From positions 69,554,896 through 69,618,895 of the forward strand of contig CM060178.1 of the NCBI GenBank assembly GCA_030549775.1: a DNA stretch of 64,000 bases, given 5' to 3'. Numbering within the stretch: the stretch's first letter is position 1; the number at the start of each line of letters is the position of its first letter. This document shows positions 47,590-60,190 of the stretch, piece after piece. The stretch comes from Tamarix chinensis. Lineage: Eukaryota > Streptophyta > Magnoliopsida > Caryophyllales > Tamaricaceae. The notes below the pieces were generated by a model. It was not told the origin of the DNA. It saw only the letters and a list, made by a program, of their open reading frames with translations, and did no database searches. Made by a program: the position numbers and the translations under genes.

Positions 47590-47990
47590 ACGAAAGCTTA
47601 CACAAGAGCCCAAGAAAAATCAAATGAAAACTAAGAAAAAAGAAAATGGAATGGTATCCAAAAAACAAATGAAGCAAAAGAAGAAATAGAAATAGATATC
47701 AACACTTTGGAAATAACGATCATTTAAAAATAACAACATTTTTTTTTAAAATAGAAACAAATCAATTCAAGCTGTTATTTTCTTGAAAATAGAAACTAAT
47801 GATAATGACGATAAGAGAAACGAATAATTTAACCAAAAAGAGTCCAAAACTTTATCAGACTTGAATTTAAATTTAAATTATATTTAATATCTAATGAGTC
47901 AACATATTGAAATTTCCAGCTCATAGCCACATCTTCAAGGCCGTCGACCCTAAGGGATAAACGTAGCAATCTCCTATATATATACATACA
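47590..47990 (-). repeat. Copy 2 of a dispersed inverted duplication
   Basis: Reverse complement resembles 27690-28110, about 20 kb away in opposite orientation. Similarity starts near GGAGATTGCTACGTTTA and ends near TAGTTTTCATTTGATTTTTC when read on the minus strand. Internal small indels show it is old. Confidence 0.7.
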
Positions 47991-50900
47991 TAAAAGAAAA
48001 TCATGTATTACTCACTAAACAATACACATTTCCTATAAACATCAACTTATAGTTTTTATACAGACGAGGACACTCAACACTATCTTTGCAAAGCTACATG
48101 CAACTTTATTTAAGATCCTACTTTAATATAAATTTGATATGCTATTTTCCTTTTACAACAATCAGCCATTATAATTTTGCTTTTTGGATCAAAGCCAAAA
48201 ACTGATTTCTAGTCCTAAAATTCAAATCGCATACCTTCAATTTGGAAATAAGAGAGGGTACAATGTACAAACAACATTGACGCATCCCCCTTGGTCATCC
48301 GAAGCGCTACCAATTGTGGTACGTAAGCATCACCAGTACATAATTCCAGTCTACATGTCCATCTCCGTATAGACAAGTGCAGATAGACACGTAAGAAACA
48401 AGCGTCCAGTATACTCTGAAAGATACACCTATCTGCTCAGCCCCAATAACCGAGATGAAAACGTATACTCGTAGGTAGACATTAATGGTACCGGCTGCAA
48501 CCACTAGCCAGACGTGAAAGAACAAAATGGAATAAAAAAATTACAGCCCTGCGTATAATAGACATTGTAAACCACAATATCCTGACTTGCAATCCTACGT
48601 ACCAAGAGCGTTGATATCTAATCTAGTTGTACACCTTTGTATTGTTAAACACAACATCATAGCAGGTAAAGATTCACTGCAGCATACCTTGAGTAAGTCT
48701 GCATTGATGGCACTTCAGGGACTTGGCACACGGTGATACATGCGTTGGGCGTATAAATTTACAGCTGACCCATATTTGTCACAAGCAAAGATGCTAGCTG
48801 CACAAAAAGGTTTGTTCATAGTTCGTGAGGTTAAAATTAGGGGGAGATGAAAACCAGGTAGGCAGTCGTCCATTGGCATCTCAGTAGTAGCAAGGAGGGA
48901 AATTCATGTTATATGGAAGAACTCACTAATTATCGCAGCATCCCATCACAACATCACCTAACGAAATAATATGCATGTTCAGGAGCAACTAAAGATGGAT
49001 TCTTGGGGATCATGAAGTTCCTTCCCACCAACAAAACAGGAATTATGCAAACTATAGCAGCAAAACCTAAAACTCTATGGAAGGGAAGGAATCAGGAGCA
49101 TGCATCACTTTGTCTACAAACAGTGAGAACCTTCAGTTTGCTTATATTGTTCCAGTTTATAGTTCATATAATGTGTCCTACTTCAAAGGCACGGATCTAG
49201 GAAGTGATTTCAACCAATGTCAAGAATCCAAGACATTCAGAACACTATTCTATTATACAGTCTTCACACATAATGTCAGTATGCCACTGCAAAGAGAAAG
49301 CAATCTGAAAGAAAATGCACCACACAACAATCAAGCAAAGTGGTCAAGCGCAACTGATCACAGAACAATCCTGGAACTAGAATACATTAATCAAAGGGCA
49401 CCCATCTTAATTAGACAACATAAAAATCAGGAAGCCTGCAAAGTGCAAACCTTACCCAGGTGGCAAACATACTAGATTTTCTCTAAAAAAGGTTGGCTGC
49501 ACAGAACTTAAATGGAGGAAGCATGATTTGGAAATTGTTTAATGAAACGACAGATGTTAATGATATAAATAGGTGGAATATTTATAATCAATTGTAGTTA
49601 TATAAATATTTGAAAAAGCTACTTTATAAGCTTTGCAAAATTGCAGACATGAAACATAAAGAAACATGGAAATACATTCAGACAGTAGAAAGCATCACAA
49701 AGCAAGTCAAGCACCATAATAACTTCAGATGAAGCAAAATTTGCCTAAAATTTTTAGCATATCACCAAGTTCCAAATCACAGTCTTTCTTCTCTCTCCTT
49801 CTCAGTTTACCTTCTCTAACTAAATCGATTGGCCATCTTCTTCCCCACATTCAAGTTGCTGTCTTTCCCAATCAAAGTGTCAGTCTTGCTGGTAAAAAAA
49901 AAAGTCACAAAATATTGCTGAAGAGTGGAATTACTTATTTAGATTTTAGCCTCCATCCATCTACAACTCCAAGATACATTCATACATATTTGTCTCATAA
50001 TTCAGGACCAATCCAATCCCGTGAAAATATAACCCCTGAATTTTTCTGCTTGATATTCTTTGGTTTATGAGTAAAACAAATCTCTGAAAGATACAGATGA
50101 CCTCGCCACTAATTCTAGTTATTCACATAAAACCACCTCAATATTTGAATATCCTCTAATATATGCCTCTTTAAACATTTTCTTAAAAGCACGTTGTTTT
50201 GCATCCACATATGCAAATGACATTCATTCATTTACCTAACGGTGACAGACAACACTATTCGCAACAAAATACCAGGTCCCTCAAAAGAAAAATAATCCTT
50301 CCCACAATATGAAAAGGAAGATAGAAAAAAAGAAACAAGAGAAAGTGTCGCCAAGTGCTAACTGAGCCAAAAATTAGTATCAGTGAAGATGTGGTAGTCA
50401 GATACATTAGTTAGAGTGAGTTTGACCCCAAGATACCGTTACTATCTACAAATATCATCAAAGGTATCAAAATAAACATCTGCCACAATCCAATTTGAAG
50501 TGCTTTATTGAGAGTCATATCTCAGGAACAAATTCAAGAACTTAGTTTAAAGTAAAATGGCCACTTCTGTGCGAAGCTTATATCATGAAGCCCAGTCATA
50601 AAGTCCTCATTTTTCTTATATCAGGAACTGCAAAAGCATGTAAAAGTAGTAGAAAATGGAAATCAATCATGAGCTTCAGTCACTACAGGTTCATAAGTAT
50701 ATTCTGGTTGGCAAGGATTTGTTCGCATCACCCCTCCCCTGTGACATGTGCTTGAACCAATGCCCTCAGGTTATGATCGTGATATCACAGAAAAGCTCAT
50801 TGCATGCTACACATATAGCATACCTCCTATGCTTCAATCCATGATCCATCTCTACCCGACGTTGTCATTTCCAAGTCTTCCTCATATGCGAATAAATACC

Positions 50901-51657
50901 CTTGGTGTTCAAATCATGACATCATCTGACATAAAGCAAACTCTTCAATTGTTCTAATATTAAAATCATTCTCTTTTTTTCCATCCATACCGCTTTTTTC
51001 CTTCAAGCCTACTCACCACCCCCTCTTTTTGTGCATCTTTCAGAAACTTTTCCTTCATAAAAGTGTGCAGTATATCAGTAGCATTAAAATGCTGCAATCA
51101 CTTGGCTACCGACTTCAGGAGCCATGTTTTGAAAAGTTGCAATTGCATTATACTCCAGTAAGATTTTATGGATACAAATGAACCATCAAACGTACCATAA
51201 TCGCTTGAAATGGAAGATTTTAGGAAACATCAACCATATCATGACAAACAGGTTTCATTCCAAAAAAGAAAAAAGAAAAAAAAACATTACCCAACTTTAC
51301 CAATCAATTGTATTTTTTATTTCATCAGTTTTACCAGTAGCTAGCAGTTGTAGTCAATGAGCAACCATGCCCAGAGAGATGTGATGCACATATTTAACAC
51401 AAACTATGGAGCAACTTGTTTGAATTGCTTATATTTGTACATCTAACCAGGCAGTGAATACATTTCAACCACATGAAGCATCAGAAATATAAATTCATAG
51501 AAATTCCGAAATGATAGGGATTTCATACCATTTGCATATCAAAAGATATCTGACACAGGCAGCAGGCGCAGGGTCTGGAGCACAGCCACAAAGGACTCGT
51601 GCATAGTTTAAAAACAGAGTTACAATGATCCATCAGTTTTTCTACCAATTTCCAACT
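47991..51657. other. Gene-poor stretch downstream of the PPR gene
   Basis: Moderate GC content without recognisable domains or element ends. Part of it probably forms the 3' UTR or transcribed downstream region of the PPR gene (minus strand), and intron-containing 3' UTR is possible. The frames at 49077-49475 and 49729-50070 show no family features. Confidence 0.4.
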
Positions 51658-53112
51658 TCAGTGTCTTCTAAATCTTTTAAAACGTGAGAGCAGATGAACA
51701 TAATGCCCTTTCTTCATCATATTTCTTATCACTTCATGAGCTTCTGAAAGCTTTCCAGCATTTCGCAGATTCCCCACTAGTGTACTATACACAAGAAAAT
51801 TTGGAGTACAGCCTCTGTATTCCATTTCCTTTAACATATTGCATGCATCCTCAAATTTCCCTGCCATACAGAACCCACGAATCATAGAATTGTATGTGAA
51901 TGCATTAGGCAGATGTCCAAGACAAACCATCTGATCAAACAATTGCTGAGCCTTCTCGAGATTCCCTGCAAAGGCATAGCCACTAATCAGAACGGTGTAA
52001 CACACCATATCAGGCTTGCATCTACTTTTAACCATCTCATCGAAGAAGTACTGACAGGCATCCAAATTTCCAGCTCTACTCAAACCATCAATCAGTGTAG
52101 TGAAATGAAGGACACTTGGATGACACGCCACTTCCTTCATATGGTTCAAAAGATTGAGTGCAGCAAGTGGCCTATTTCCTTTCCCAAGAACATGAAGAAG
52201 GATATTATAGGTATGAATATCAGGAGAAAAACCATCCTTTCCCATTTCATCAATCAACCAGTGGAACTGGTCCAACTTCCCAAGCCTATACTTGACACAC
52301 ATGAGTATATTATAAGTTAGAATATCAGGTGAGTGTCCGTCAGCTAACATTAGCCGGAAGACCCACTCAATCAACTTATACTGTTTTAGTGGAAGAAGGG
52401 AATATAAAATAGCATTATAGGAATGTTTGAAAGGCCTATAATTAAACGTTTTGGACTTGATAAATCTCTCTACAGCTTTTCTTGCCAAGCCTGCCTCACA
52501 ACAAGTGCATATCAATATGTTAAAAGTCCTTGCAGTAATCGGGAACCCTTTTTCAGTCATCTCATCAACTAATCTCCACATTGCCTTAAACTCTTCAGCC
52601 TCAGCAAAAATTCTCATCATCAAATGGTATGAATTTACTGTATGCGTGTAGTTTCCCTTTTGGCCAGACCAAACAAAAAACTTGTAGCCCAATTTGACAG
52701 ACAAAGTTTTATTTGTAGAAGTTACATTCCTTAAAATCTTCAACAGGACTTCTCTGACAAGAAGACCCGAAACTCTTAAGTTCAATTCATCCAAAGCTGA
52801 TTTCACGTCAAACCCTGGATCGTCTTGCTTTAAAATCTCAAATACCCTATCTGCATCTCTCCAGCCACGCGATCGAAAAATCCGCCCAACCGAGGAATCT
52901 ATTTCAAACTGGCAATCATCCGCCTTTCCTGGTCTATAAGAAGCTGAGCCAAAGTGCCCATCCGAATATTCTTTAATCAATCCTTCGACAGGCAGACAGT
53001 CCTCCCAACCACCATCTCCGTAAACACTATAATCACAAAATGCCCGCGCTCCTCGGTATAAAACTAAGAGGGCTCGGATAACCCTACGACCAGGATGAGC
53101 TACAAAATTCAT
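51658..53112 (-). CDS. P-class pentatricopeptide repeat protein
   Basis: An uninterrupted 484-residue frame without coding introns, as is normal for plant PPR genes. The N-terminus MNFVAHPGRRVIRALLVLYR is basic, has hydroxyl/aliphatic residues and lacks early acids, so a mitochondrial (less likely plastid) targeting peptide is probable. About nine 35-residue PPR motifs run from residue 160 to 474, for example SPDILTYNILMCVKYRLGKL and LPNAFTYNSMIRGFCMAGKF. The helical pairs end in -PD- or -PN-. There is no E, DYW or SMR domain, so it is P-class, expected to bind one organellar RNA and affect its stability, splicing or translation. The length and the region RVFEILKQDDPGFDVKSALDELNLRVS resemble the Arabidopsis At1g55630/At3g60050 group; I infer this from memory and did not test it. 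The start at 53112 is the first ATG after an in-frame stop region. Confidence 0.93.
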   Translation of the reverse strand: MNFVAHPGRRVIRALLVLYRGARAFCDYSVYGDGGWEDCLPVEGLIKEYSDGHFGSASYRPGKADDCQFEIDSSVGRIFRSRGWRDADRVFEILKQDDPGFDVKSALDELNLRVSGLLVREVLLKILRNVTSTNKTLSVKLGYKFFVWSGQKGNYTHTVNSYHLMMRIFAEAEEFKAMWRLVDEMTEKGFPITARTFNILICTCCEAGLARKAVERFIKSKTFNYRPFKHSYNAILYSLLPLKQYKLIEWVFRLMLADGHSPDILTYNILMCVKYRLGKLDQFHWLIDEMGKDGFSPDIHTYNILLHVLGKGNRPLAALNLLNHMKEVACHPSVLHFTTLIDGLSRAGNLDACQYFFDEMVKSRCKPDMVCYTVLISGYAFAGNLEKAQQLFDQMVCLGHLPNAFTYNSMIRGFCMAGKFEDACNMLKEMEYRGCTPNFLVYSTLVGNLRNAGKLSEAHEVIRNMMKKGHYVHLLSRFKRFRRH

Positions 53113-53640
53113 CTATAAACCTAGTATAAAAGAGCTTAAGCCAACCTATACCTATCCCTTCCCTTTCCACGGTTTCCATTAATTTCGACAGGTTATACAT
53201 TCAGTTGGCATACTTTCTCTTCCTTTATTATTCTTCTATTCCCTGACAAAATTTGCAATTTTGCGGTTTTTAAACAAACTGAACCCTAGTGAAAGACAAT
53301 ATACATGACACAGGAGCAGTTTCGGGTGATTGCATTCAGCAAACCAGCAGATGTGAAGCAAAAGAAGAGTAACATCGGATGGAAGAATTCTTACCGATTA
53401 TTACTGCAGATTACCCAACACATTCACCCAATTTGGCTGGACGAAGGGGCCAGCTAAGGTTAGGCACTTCATATGTCGCTAAATACTGCAACGGTGGGGG
53501 AATAACGGAAAGGGAGAGTAGGAGTTAATCTGCGGTCCGACAAGTCGACGCCTCAATGACAGAGAGCCCAGCTATGCAGTAGTGACTCCTCGGTGGCGAA
53601 CGGCAATACGGGTCAAGTTTGGGTGGCCTTAAAATCAGAA
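53113..53640 (-). promoter_or_regulatory. 5' region of the PPR gene with probable 5' UTR intron
   Basis: On the minus strand a donor AATCG|GTAAGAATT at about 53394 and an acceptor TTTATAG directly before the ATG would remove about 280 bp, a 5' UTR intron. The sequence right of the donor is GC-richer (53400-53640), as around many plant transcription starts. No clear TATA box is seen. All of this is prediction from splice words. Confidence 0.45.
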
Positions 53641-53930
53641 CTACTACGTAATTAGGTCGGGACCTGATTTGGATTCGATATCTTTGGTGCATTCTAATCG
53701 AATAAGAGTGATTTGAATTCGATCAATTTAAGTTACGATAATTTTGAATCGTATTCTACTTATTTTATTTTTTCTGAGTTCGAATTTAGTATTGATCTAT
53801 AAATTTCGAATTGAATTAAATCAAATTGATTTGATAGACTCCAATCAAATAGGATTTAGGTTAGATTAGTTTCGATCTACATATTGATCAAATTTGGATC
53901 AAATAAGTTTAATTTAAAATTTATACAGTC
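53641..53930. other. Degenerate AT-rich repeat-like sequence
   Basis: GATTTGGATTCGATATC / GATCAAATTTGGATCAAAT words recur, as in MITE interiors, but no ends could be found. Confidence 0.3.
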
Positions 53931-54094
53931 ATTGACAGAACTCTAGTGTTAAAATTTTATCCATTTTTTATTAGTAATAAAAAAAATTACCTATAATTAA
54001 TTTAAGATAATTAAATAAAATAAAAATTAGAAATTAGGGTAAACTAAAATGTTGATAAATCAATTTTAAATTTAAAAAATTTTAGAGTATTACA
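53931..54094 (-). repeat. 3' LTR start of a gypsy element, truncated
   Basis: On the minus strand TGTAATACTCTAAAATTTT begins at about 54094, just after the end of pol, matching the usual gypsy LTR start. It runs left for at least 150 bp before the similarity is lost. Confidence 0.45.
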
Positions 54095-54105
54095 TCATTA
54101 TTCTC

Positions 54106-54945
54106 TTAAAAGAAGACTTCGTCCCTAAAATCACAAGTCAAGGCTTGGAAAGTAGATAAAGGGAATGAAGAAAAGGAGATTCCGGTGGTTAGCCCTAATG
54201 GCGAGGGCATAGTACCATCGGATAATACCCTATTAAAAAAAGTGATCCTGAAATTTAGTACACCTGTAATGAAGAGTTTGGGGTACGCCTCATGCATGTC
54301 CTTCTCTGTATCCCAATTGGCTTCTTTTGCTTCATGGCAGCTCTAAAGGATTTTCACGAGCAGAATTAAGCTTGTCCGGATTCGACATACCTTGGTGTCA
54401 ATAATTCGCAAATGCCTCTCTTCATAGCCTAAAGAGTCATCGAACTCAATATCATCAGGCCAAATCACGTGGGAGGGATCTTCAACATACTTCATCAATT
54501 GTGAGATGTGGAAGACATCATGAACTCGTGTTAGTTCTAGCAAGAGCACCAACATGATAAGCAACCTTACCAACTCTGTCGAGAATCTTGTAGGGGTCAA
54601 TATACCTCGGGCTTACCTTTCCCTTCCTACCAAACCTCTGCACTCCCTTAATAGGTAAAACCTTCAACAAAACTTTGTCCCCTAACTCAAAACCGTCACT
54701 ACAACGTCTCTTATTTGCGTAACTTTTCTGACGACTCTGAGATGCTCTCATTCCATCTTGGATCAACTGGACCTATTGGGTTGTCTCCTGAATCATCTCT
54801 GGCACAAGCACCAAAGTCTTGCTGATGTCATTCCAACACAAGGGTATCCGGCACTTGCATCCATACAATACCTCAAAGGGTGCCATCCCTATACTGGCAT
54901 GATAGCTGTTATTGTATGAAAAATCTACCAAATGTAGACGGTTCT
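54106..54945 (-). pseudogene. Gypsy integrase C-terminus and chromodomain (left part)
   Basis: Minus strand from 54945. It reads FSYNNSYHASIGMAPFEVLY and C-CRIPLCW, the family end of the integrase core, then RASQSRQKSYANKRRC, FELGDKVLLKVLPIKGVQRF and GKVSPRYIDPYKILDRVGKV. VHDVFHISQLMKYVEDPSHV and the chromodomain-like end HEAKEANWDTEKDMHEAYPK finish near 54240. Frames break at about 54600 and 54350. It joins the part right of 60027 across the solo LTR. Confidence 0.8.
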
Positions 54946-55615
54946 TGTAACACCCCCAAATTTACTACTGAAAAATTTCGTTTAAATCAAAAGGTTAGCG
55001 GAAGCAAAAGAATTAAAACCGTAAACTTGGGGGTATTACCGCCACACTTAGTACCAAACCGGTTCATTCCTACCGTTCCAGTACTAAGTGCTAAGGCTAA
55101 ATCCGATCATCAATAAGTACGAATTATCATAAAACGCAAGATGACATTTAGCATAAATCGTTAATAAGATATAAGTCAAACCAAAGTTTGAATACAATTT
55201 AGGATTACAACCCCATAATGCTTTTTCTTTAAAAACGGGAAACGTAATACAAAATATAACTAACAAAACAATCCCTAAAAAGGATCAGTATCCGGATCGC
55301 CTACTCACTCAAGTTAAGCCTTCCACCCCAAGATAGTACCCGATCATAAACCTGCATAGGAAGTCTGCTCCCCACCATCGGTGGATCATCACAGGACCCA
55401 TTCATTCAAGGTAGTATCAGTATGGGTCCAATACTGAGTAAGGGCGCAGGTGCGCTAAGGCCAAGCATACCATCATACAACATAACATGCACAACGCAAT
55501 CACATAAGCAACATGATATATTATGAATGATGTAGATTGGTTATGGTCCAATCCAACTTCTTCTTTTCATAACTCTGATAATTATAGTCGATTCACATCA
55601 TAATCGTTATGAATC

Positions 55616-56230
55616 CATGAGAGTGCGGGAACCCCACTATTATAGCCGGTGGATCGGTCACTTATAGGGCAGAACGCACCTAACCACTATTTTATGCCGG
55701 TGGATCAGTCTCCAGGGCAGAACGCTCCTGGCCACTATTATGCCGGTGGATCGGTCTGGCCCCGACTCTCATAGTGTTTCACTGTGATTATAACGTATCT
55801 TTCCATGATTTATTTGTAAGTCATTTCACACCATAATCTTTGTTAATCCATGCGAGTACAGGAACCCCACTATTATAGCCGGTGGATCGGTCACTTATAG
55901 GGCAGAACACACCTAACCACTATTATACGCCGGTGGATCGGTCTCCAGGGCAGAACGCTCCTGGCCACTATTATGCCGGTGGATCGGTCTGGCCCCGACT
56001 CTCATGGTGTTCCACTGTAAGTATATAGTATCTTTCCCATGATTTAATTACAACATACTATTTGGTTTGTTGAGCTCGGGATCCCCTACTATTATAGCCA
56101 GTGGATCGGTCACGTATAGGGCAGAACACACCTAACCACTATTATACGCCGGTGGATCGGTCTCCAGGGCACCCCGGCACCTGGCCACTATTATGCCGGT
56201 GGATCGGTCTGGGCCCGGCTCAACAATCTT
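55616..56230 (-). repeat. Three tandem units of about 220-233 bp with nine subrepeats
   Basis: Units start near 55616, 55849 and 56072. Each holds three copies of a core CCACTATTATRCCGGTGGAT followed by CGGTC, about 50 bp apart, joined by TATAGGGCAGAACRCACCTAA and TCTCCAGGGCAGAACGCTCC spacers. Units one and two are nearly identical; unit three has an altered spacer (CACCCCGGCACCT). Confidence 0.85.
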
Positions 56231-57921
56231 ACTCTTTAAGTAGTTAATGTCTTATTCATGTATTGTTAAATAAGGTTCCACCCTTGACATGCATGTCTAC
56301 TACTCTCTATTCCTTCCCTTCGAGGAGGCCCGTCCCATATCTTGAGACTGTTCTCCCCTTCTCACGCCCGATTTCCAACTCCTCTTACTCTTATACATAA
56401 GGAAATGTAGTAAGGGCACACTCTCCCGAGAATGTGGGCTAACCCTAACACAACGATATCGGTCCAGCATGTCCTCACCCTTCTAGGGCTCCTCCTTGGA
56501 AAACCCTAATTTGGGCCTATATGGCCCAACTCTTTCTTACTCGTCTTAACTTTACTTATCTCCTTGTCTCGCATCCCGTCTACTAAGAAATTCCCAAAAT
56601 ATATCTCCTTGTTCCCCAACTCCGCATGTGGCCGCCAAACCCTAGTTAGCCACACCAAAACCCTAGCTCTTGACTCCCTCCCCAAGTAACCTCCCCTCTT
56701 TGCTCCAAAACCTCTTCTCTCATTTAGAAGCCCATACTCATCCTTTATACAAGTGGACCCTCACTCTCAACCCCATACTCCACCCTTCCTTAATCGCCTT
56801 TACCATTGTACCTCTCCAATTCCTCATTTTTCCCCAAAAAACACTAATTGGGTCCCTTAGGTACCCTTACATCCACCTACATACTATTTTACATCAAAGT
56901 CTCCAATGGACCCATAACTTTGACATTATCTCATTTACGCCCTAAATCAACTTTCCTCAAGTAAGATTCATTCCCATGCTTAATTCAAATACACCATGTA
57001 GACTCCCCAACACCCACTTACACGCAAAACCTTAATAAGGTCTCTTACGCACCGACTTACGTACTATTTTTCATACCAAGTCACCAACCACTCCACAAAT
57101 CTCCCATTCTCTTACTTACACCCAAATTCAACTTTTCTCACGTAAGACACACCCCCATGCAAGAGTTAGTCACCTCATGCAAACATCCCAAGTCATCATG
57201 CAAATTTTACGACTCCCATGCATGGTTTCCCCAACTCTCATTTGTTTTGGTCATTCCTCCCTTATTAAATATTTTCTCATGGATCATGAGGTACTTAGGT
57301 CAACCTCATATTCCCCCTTAGTGAACTCACTTCCCATTTATTTCCGGTCATCCTTATATTCCCAACTCATATTACCATTTATCCTAACATGCATGTCCTA
57401 GAGGGTCATATCATATCACATCATACCATCATACATATACATGTCATGCTCACGTCATAGGAAACACATACAAACATACCTCAATTTCCAAGCTACGCTA
57501 CATAAGACAAGTTGCCCACAATCATATAATACACGACATAGCATGGCATATACAACATTCAAAACATACAGGTCACACATCACACAAAGGCCATAGCTTC
57601 GTCCTTACCTAAGGCGACGCCGGGCTTGGAGCACGCTCCTCTAACTCCTTAGGGCTTTGGGTCGGGATTACCTATAAAAGGGGGAAATGCTAAGTATTAG
57701 TTTCCCCTTATAAGTACCACAATTCCTTATTCTAGTTTAGGATTAGAGTTTTTATTACTAAAGAGGGTGTTATACAAAAACTAGGGTTTTTACCTTAGAA
57801 TTAGTATACTAAATATTAGTAGTCGAAATATAGTTATTTATGATACTTATTGTTACACTTATTTTATTAAGCCCATTAGTTCCATTCTTATAATACTAAT
57901 GTTCACTAGTCATAGTAAAAT

Positions 57922-57925
57922 AGTG

Positions 57926-58010
<85 letters not shown>
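57922..58010. repeat. (AAT)n microsatellite
   Basis: About 29-30 uninterrupted AAT units inside the LTR. A second, interrupted AAT run lies at 58433-58500. Confidence 0.95.
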
Positions 58011-58432
58011 GACTACTAATAGTGACACTTATGTTTCAAGTAATAGAACTCTAGCGTTTTTAAGATTAAGTCTAACAATGGTGTTAGGTTTGAAATAATA
58101 ATATAATAAGGTCACAATATTACAAGTAACTATTCCTAAGGGTGATGATGATAATAGTAATAATACTAATAATTATGATAATAGTAGTAATACTCCTAGT
58201 AGTAATGATAATAATAATAATACAACCAAGTAAGGTTTAGCAACCACAATAATAACTGTAGTAAGGATAATAGAAGTAATAATAGTAATATTATTAATAA
58301 TGTTAATACTAACAATTATAAAAATTAAGATTAAAGTTAAGTATAATAAAAGTTAGGGTTTAAAAAGGGATGTTAGTATTAGTAAGAAAATAAGACATTA
58401 ATAATAGAGACAATAATAATGGTAATAATGAA

Positions 58433-58463
<31 letters not shown>

Positions 58464-60027
58464 GTAATGATAATAATAATGATAATAATAATAATAATAA
58501 GTATATTCGTATTAATATTAGAAGAAAATGGTAGCAGTTATATAAAAGGGGTATTAGGGTTTGGATGAGTGGAGAACCACCTAGGGTTGGTGGTGGTCCG
58601 GCGGCGGCGCGTGGCGGCGACGGTGGCCGCGGCGGAGGAGGAGAAGAGAGGGAAAGGTTAAGGTGGAGGTTAGATGGGGGAAAGGAAAGGAAAGTTAAGT
58701 GTGGGGGAGGAGACAGCAGGGAGAGGGGAGTGGAATGAGGGTGGTGGCGTGAGAAAGACGGCGGCGCGCGGTGGTGGACGCGGCGGCCGAAGGTGGAAGA
58801 AGGTGGTGGGAGATGGTGGAGGCTGGTGGAGAAGGAGGTAGGGGGTAAGGATGGTATGGGCAGATAGGGGAGGACCTGCCGGTTATTTTAGGAGGTGGCA
58901 GGGTGGCTGGTAGCGGCGGAGGAGGCGGCAGAAGGTGGCGCAAGGCAGCGACGGGCTGAAAGGGGCTACTCGGGGTGGAGATTTTGCACGGCCTAGGGTG
59001 GCTCGTGCAAGGAAAATCGAGGGCTGAGGAGGGCTTGGTTAGGTGGAGGGTGGTGCAAGGTGGGGTTCTGGGCGGCGCTCGACCGGCGGCGTTGGGGGAG
59101 GGCGGCGGTCGACGCGTCTGATGGGGTGGCGGCGAGAGGGAGCAAACCCAGGGTTTCGGGGTTCCAAATCCCGAACCCAGGTGATCAATGGGGGTATTTA
59201 TAGGTAGGGTGGTCGGGCAAGGCCAGGGGAAGAAGACAAAGGGGGGGTGCAGGCGCCAGGCTGGCCGGCAGGCGGCAGGTCCTGCCATGGCAGGTTGGGT
59301 CAGGGAGGGGGAGAAGAAAAGGGAAAGAGATGGGCACGCGGGAAGGGGAGAGAGGGACTTGGTCGGGGTCGAAAAGAGGAAGGAAAATGACAGGGAAGGG
59401 CAGGGGAGGACGGTCGGCGCTGAGCCGGTGGCTGCTGGCGAGATTCGGGGCTGCAAGTCGAGTTGCAGGTCTGCGTGCAGGTCGGGGAAGAAGGGGGCGA
59501 CTGGACCAGTCGGTCCAGGGAAAAAAAAGAAAGGAGAAGGATCGGCCGGCCTGGGCAAGGGAGCAGGCTGACGCGCGAGACAGGCCAGGGGGAAGGGAGA
59601 TTTGGGCCGACGGGCTGGCCCAAACCGGGGGAAGAAGAAGAAGAAAAAAAATAAAGGAGGAAGAAAGAAAAAGAAAAGAAAGGAGAAAAAGGAAAAAGGA
59701 AAATGGAAAATGATAAAATGGTTGGGGATATTTGTTCTTTATTTATTTATATAATTAATTTAGATATTTAATTTTAATAATAATTATTTTAATTATAATA
59801 ATTAAATCCATTTTTAAATTAGTTAGGCTATTTTGGATAAATTGTCCTTAACTTCCATTTTAATTAGTAAAATGTCCAAAATTTTCTAAATAATTTATTT
59901 ATTATTTTCTCCTTATTTTCCTCAATTAACTTCCTCTTTATTTAATGAAGTAATATATTTTCTTAATTTTCTCTAATAAATCATTATTTTGCCATAATTC
60001 CATAATTAGGATTTTTGGGGTATTACA

Positions 60028-60190
60028 GTTCTCCCAACCACCTTGAAAATCCATAGTGTAGACCTACAACATGTCCTCGAGTGTCTGGATTGTCCTCTCA
60101 GTTTGTCCATTTGGTAGTTGGATGAAAGGTGGCACTCATTTTTCGCTTAATACCCCAAACCTCCTACAACTTCCCTTAGAAGTGTGAAAG
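60028..60190 (-). pseudogene. Gypsy integrase core fragment (right part)
   Basis: Minus strand FIQLPNGQTERTIQTLEDML and YTMDFQGGWE correspond to the family HPQTDGQTERTIQTLEDMLR and DF-G-W. Upstream sequence (SKGSCRRFGVLSEK) is frameshifted. The reading continues at 54945 with NRLHLVDFSYNN. Confidence 0.8.

Larger units (their letters stand above)
54946..60027 (-). repeat. Solo LTR of a long-LTR gypsy family, 5.1 kb
   Basis: Ends TGTAACACCCCCAAATTT and TTTGGGGTATTACA form the terminal inverted pair. The target duplication GTTCT is perfect (54941-54945 and 60028-60032). No pol sequence of its own adjoins it, and the surrounding integrase continues on both sides. In minus orientation it has the layout of the LTR at 12385-17085: AT-rich end, pyrimidine-rich leader (59700-58560), AT-rich part with AAT microsatellite, then the repeat array (56230-55616) and the TGTTACA end. 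The array and both termini place the two in one family. Confidence 0.88.

Noticed and set aside
49077..50070. Two plus-strand frames of 113-132 codons
   Set aside because: No codon bias, domain or splice support; they lie in the region downstream of the PPR gene.
51684..52939. Plus-strand frames opposite the PPR gene
   Set aside because: Antisense shadows of a long intact coding region; no domains.
55616..56230. CRISPR-like appearance of regularly spaced repeats
   Set aside because: Plant nuclear DNA. Spacers are themselves repeated between units and the array sits inside an LTR; no cas genes.
58695..59558. 287-codon Pro/Ser-rich frame on the minus strand
   Set aside because: It lies wholly in the pyrimidine-rich leader of the solo LTR. 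Several overlapping frames on both strands are open for the same compositional reason, and no domain is visible.
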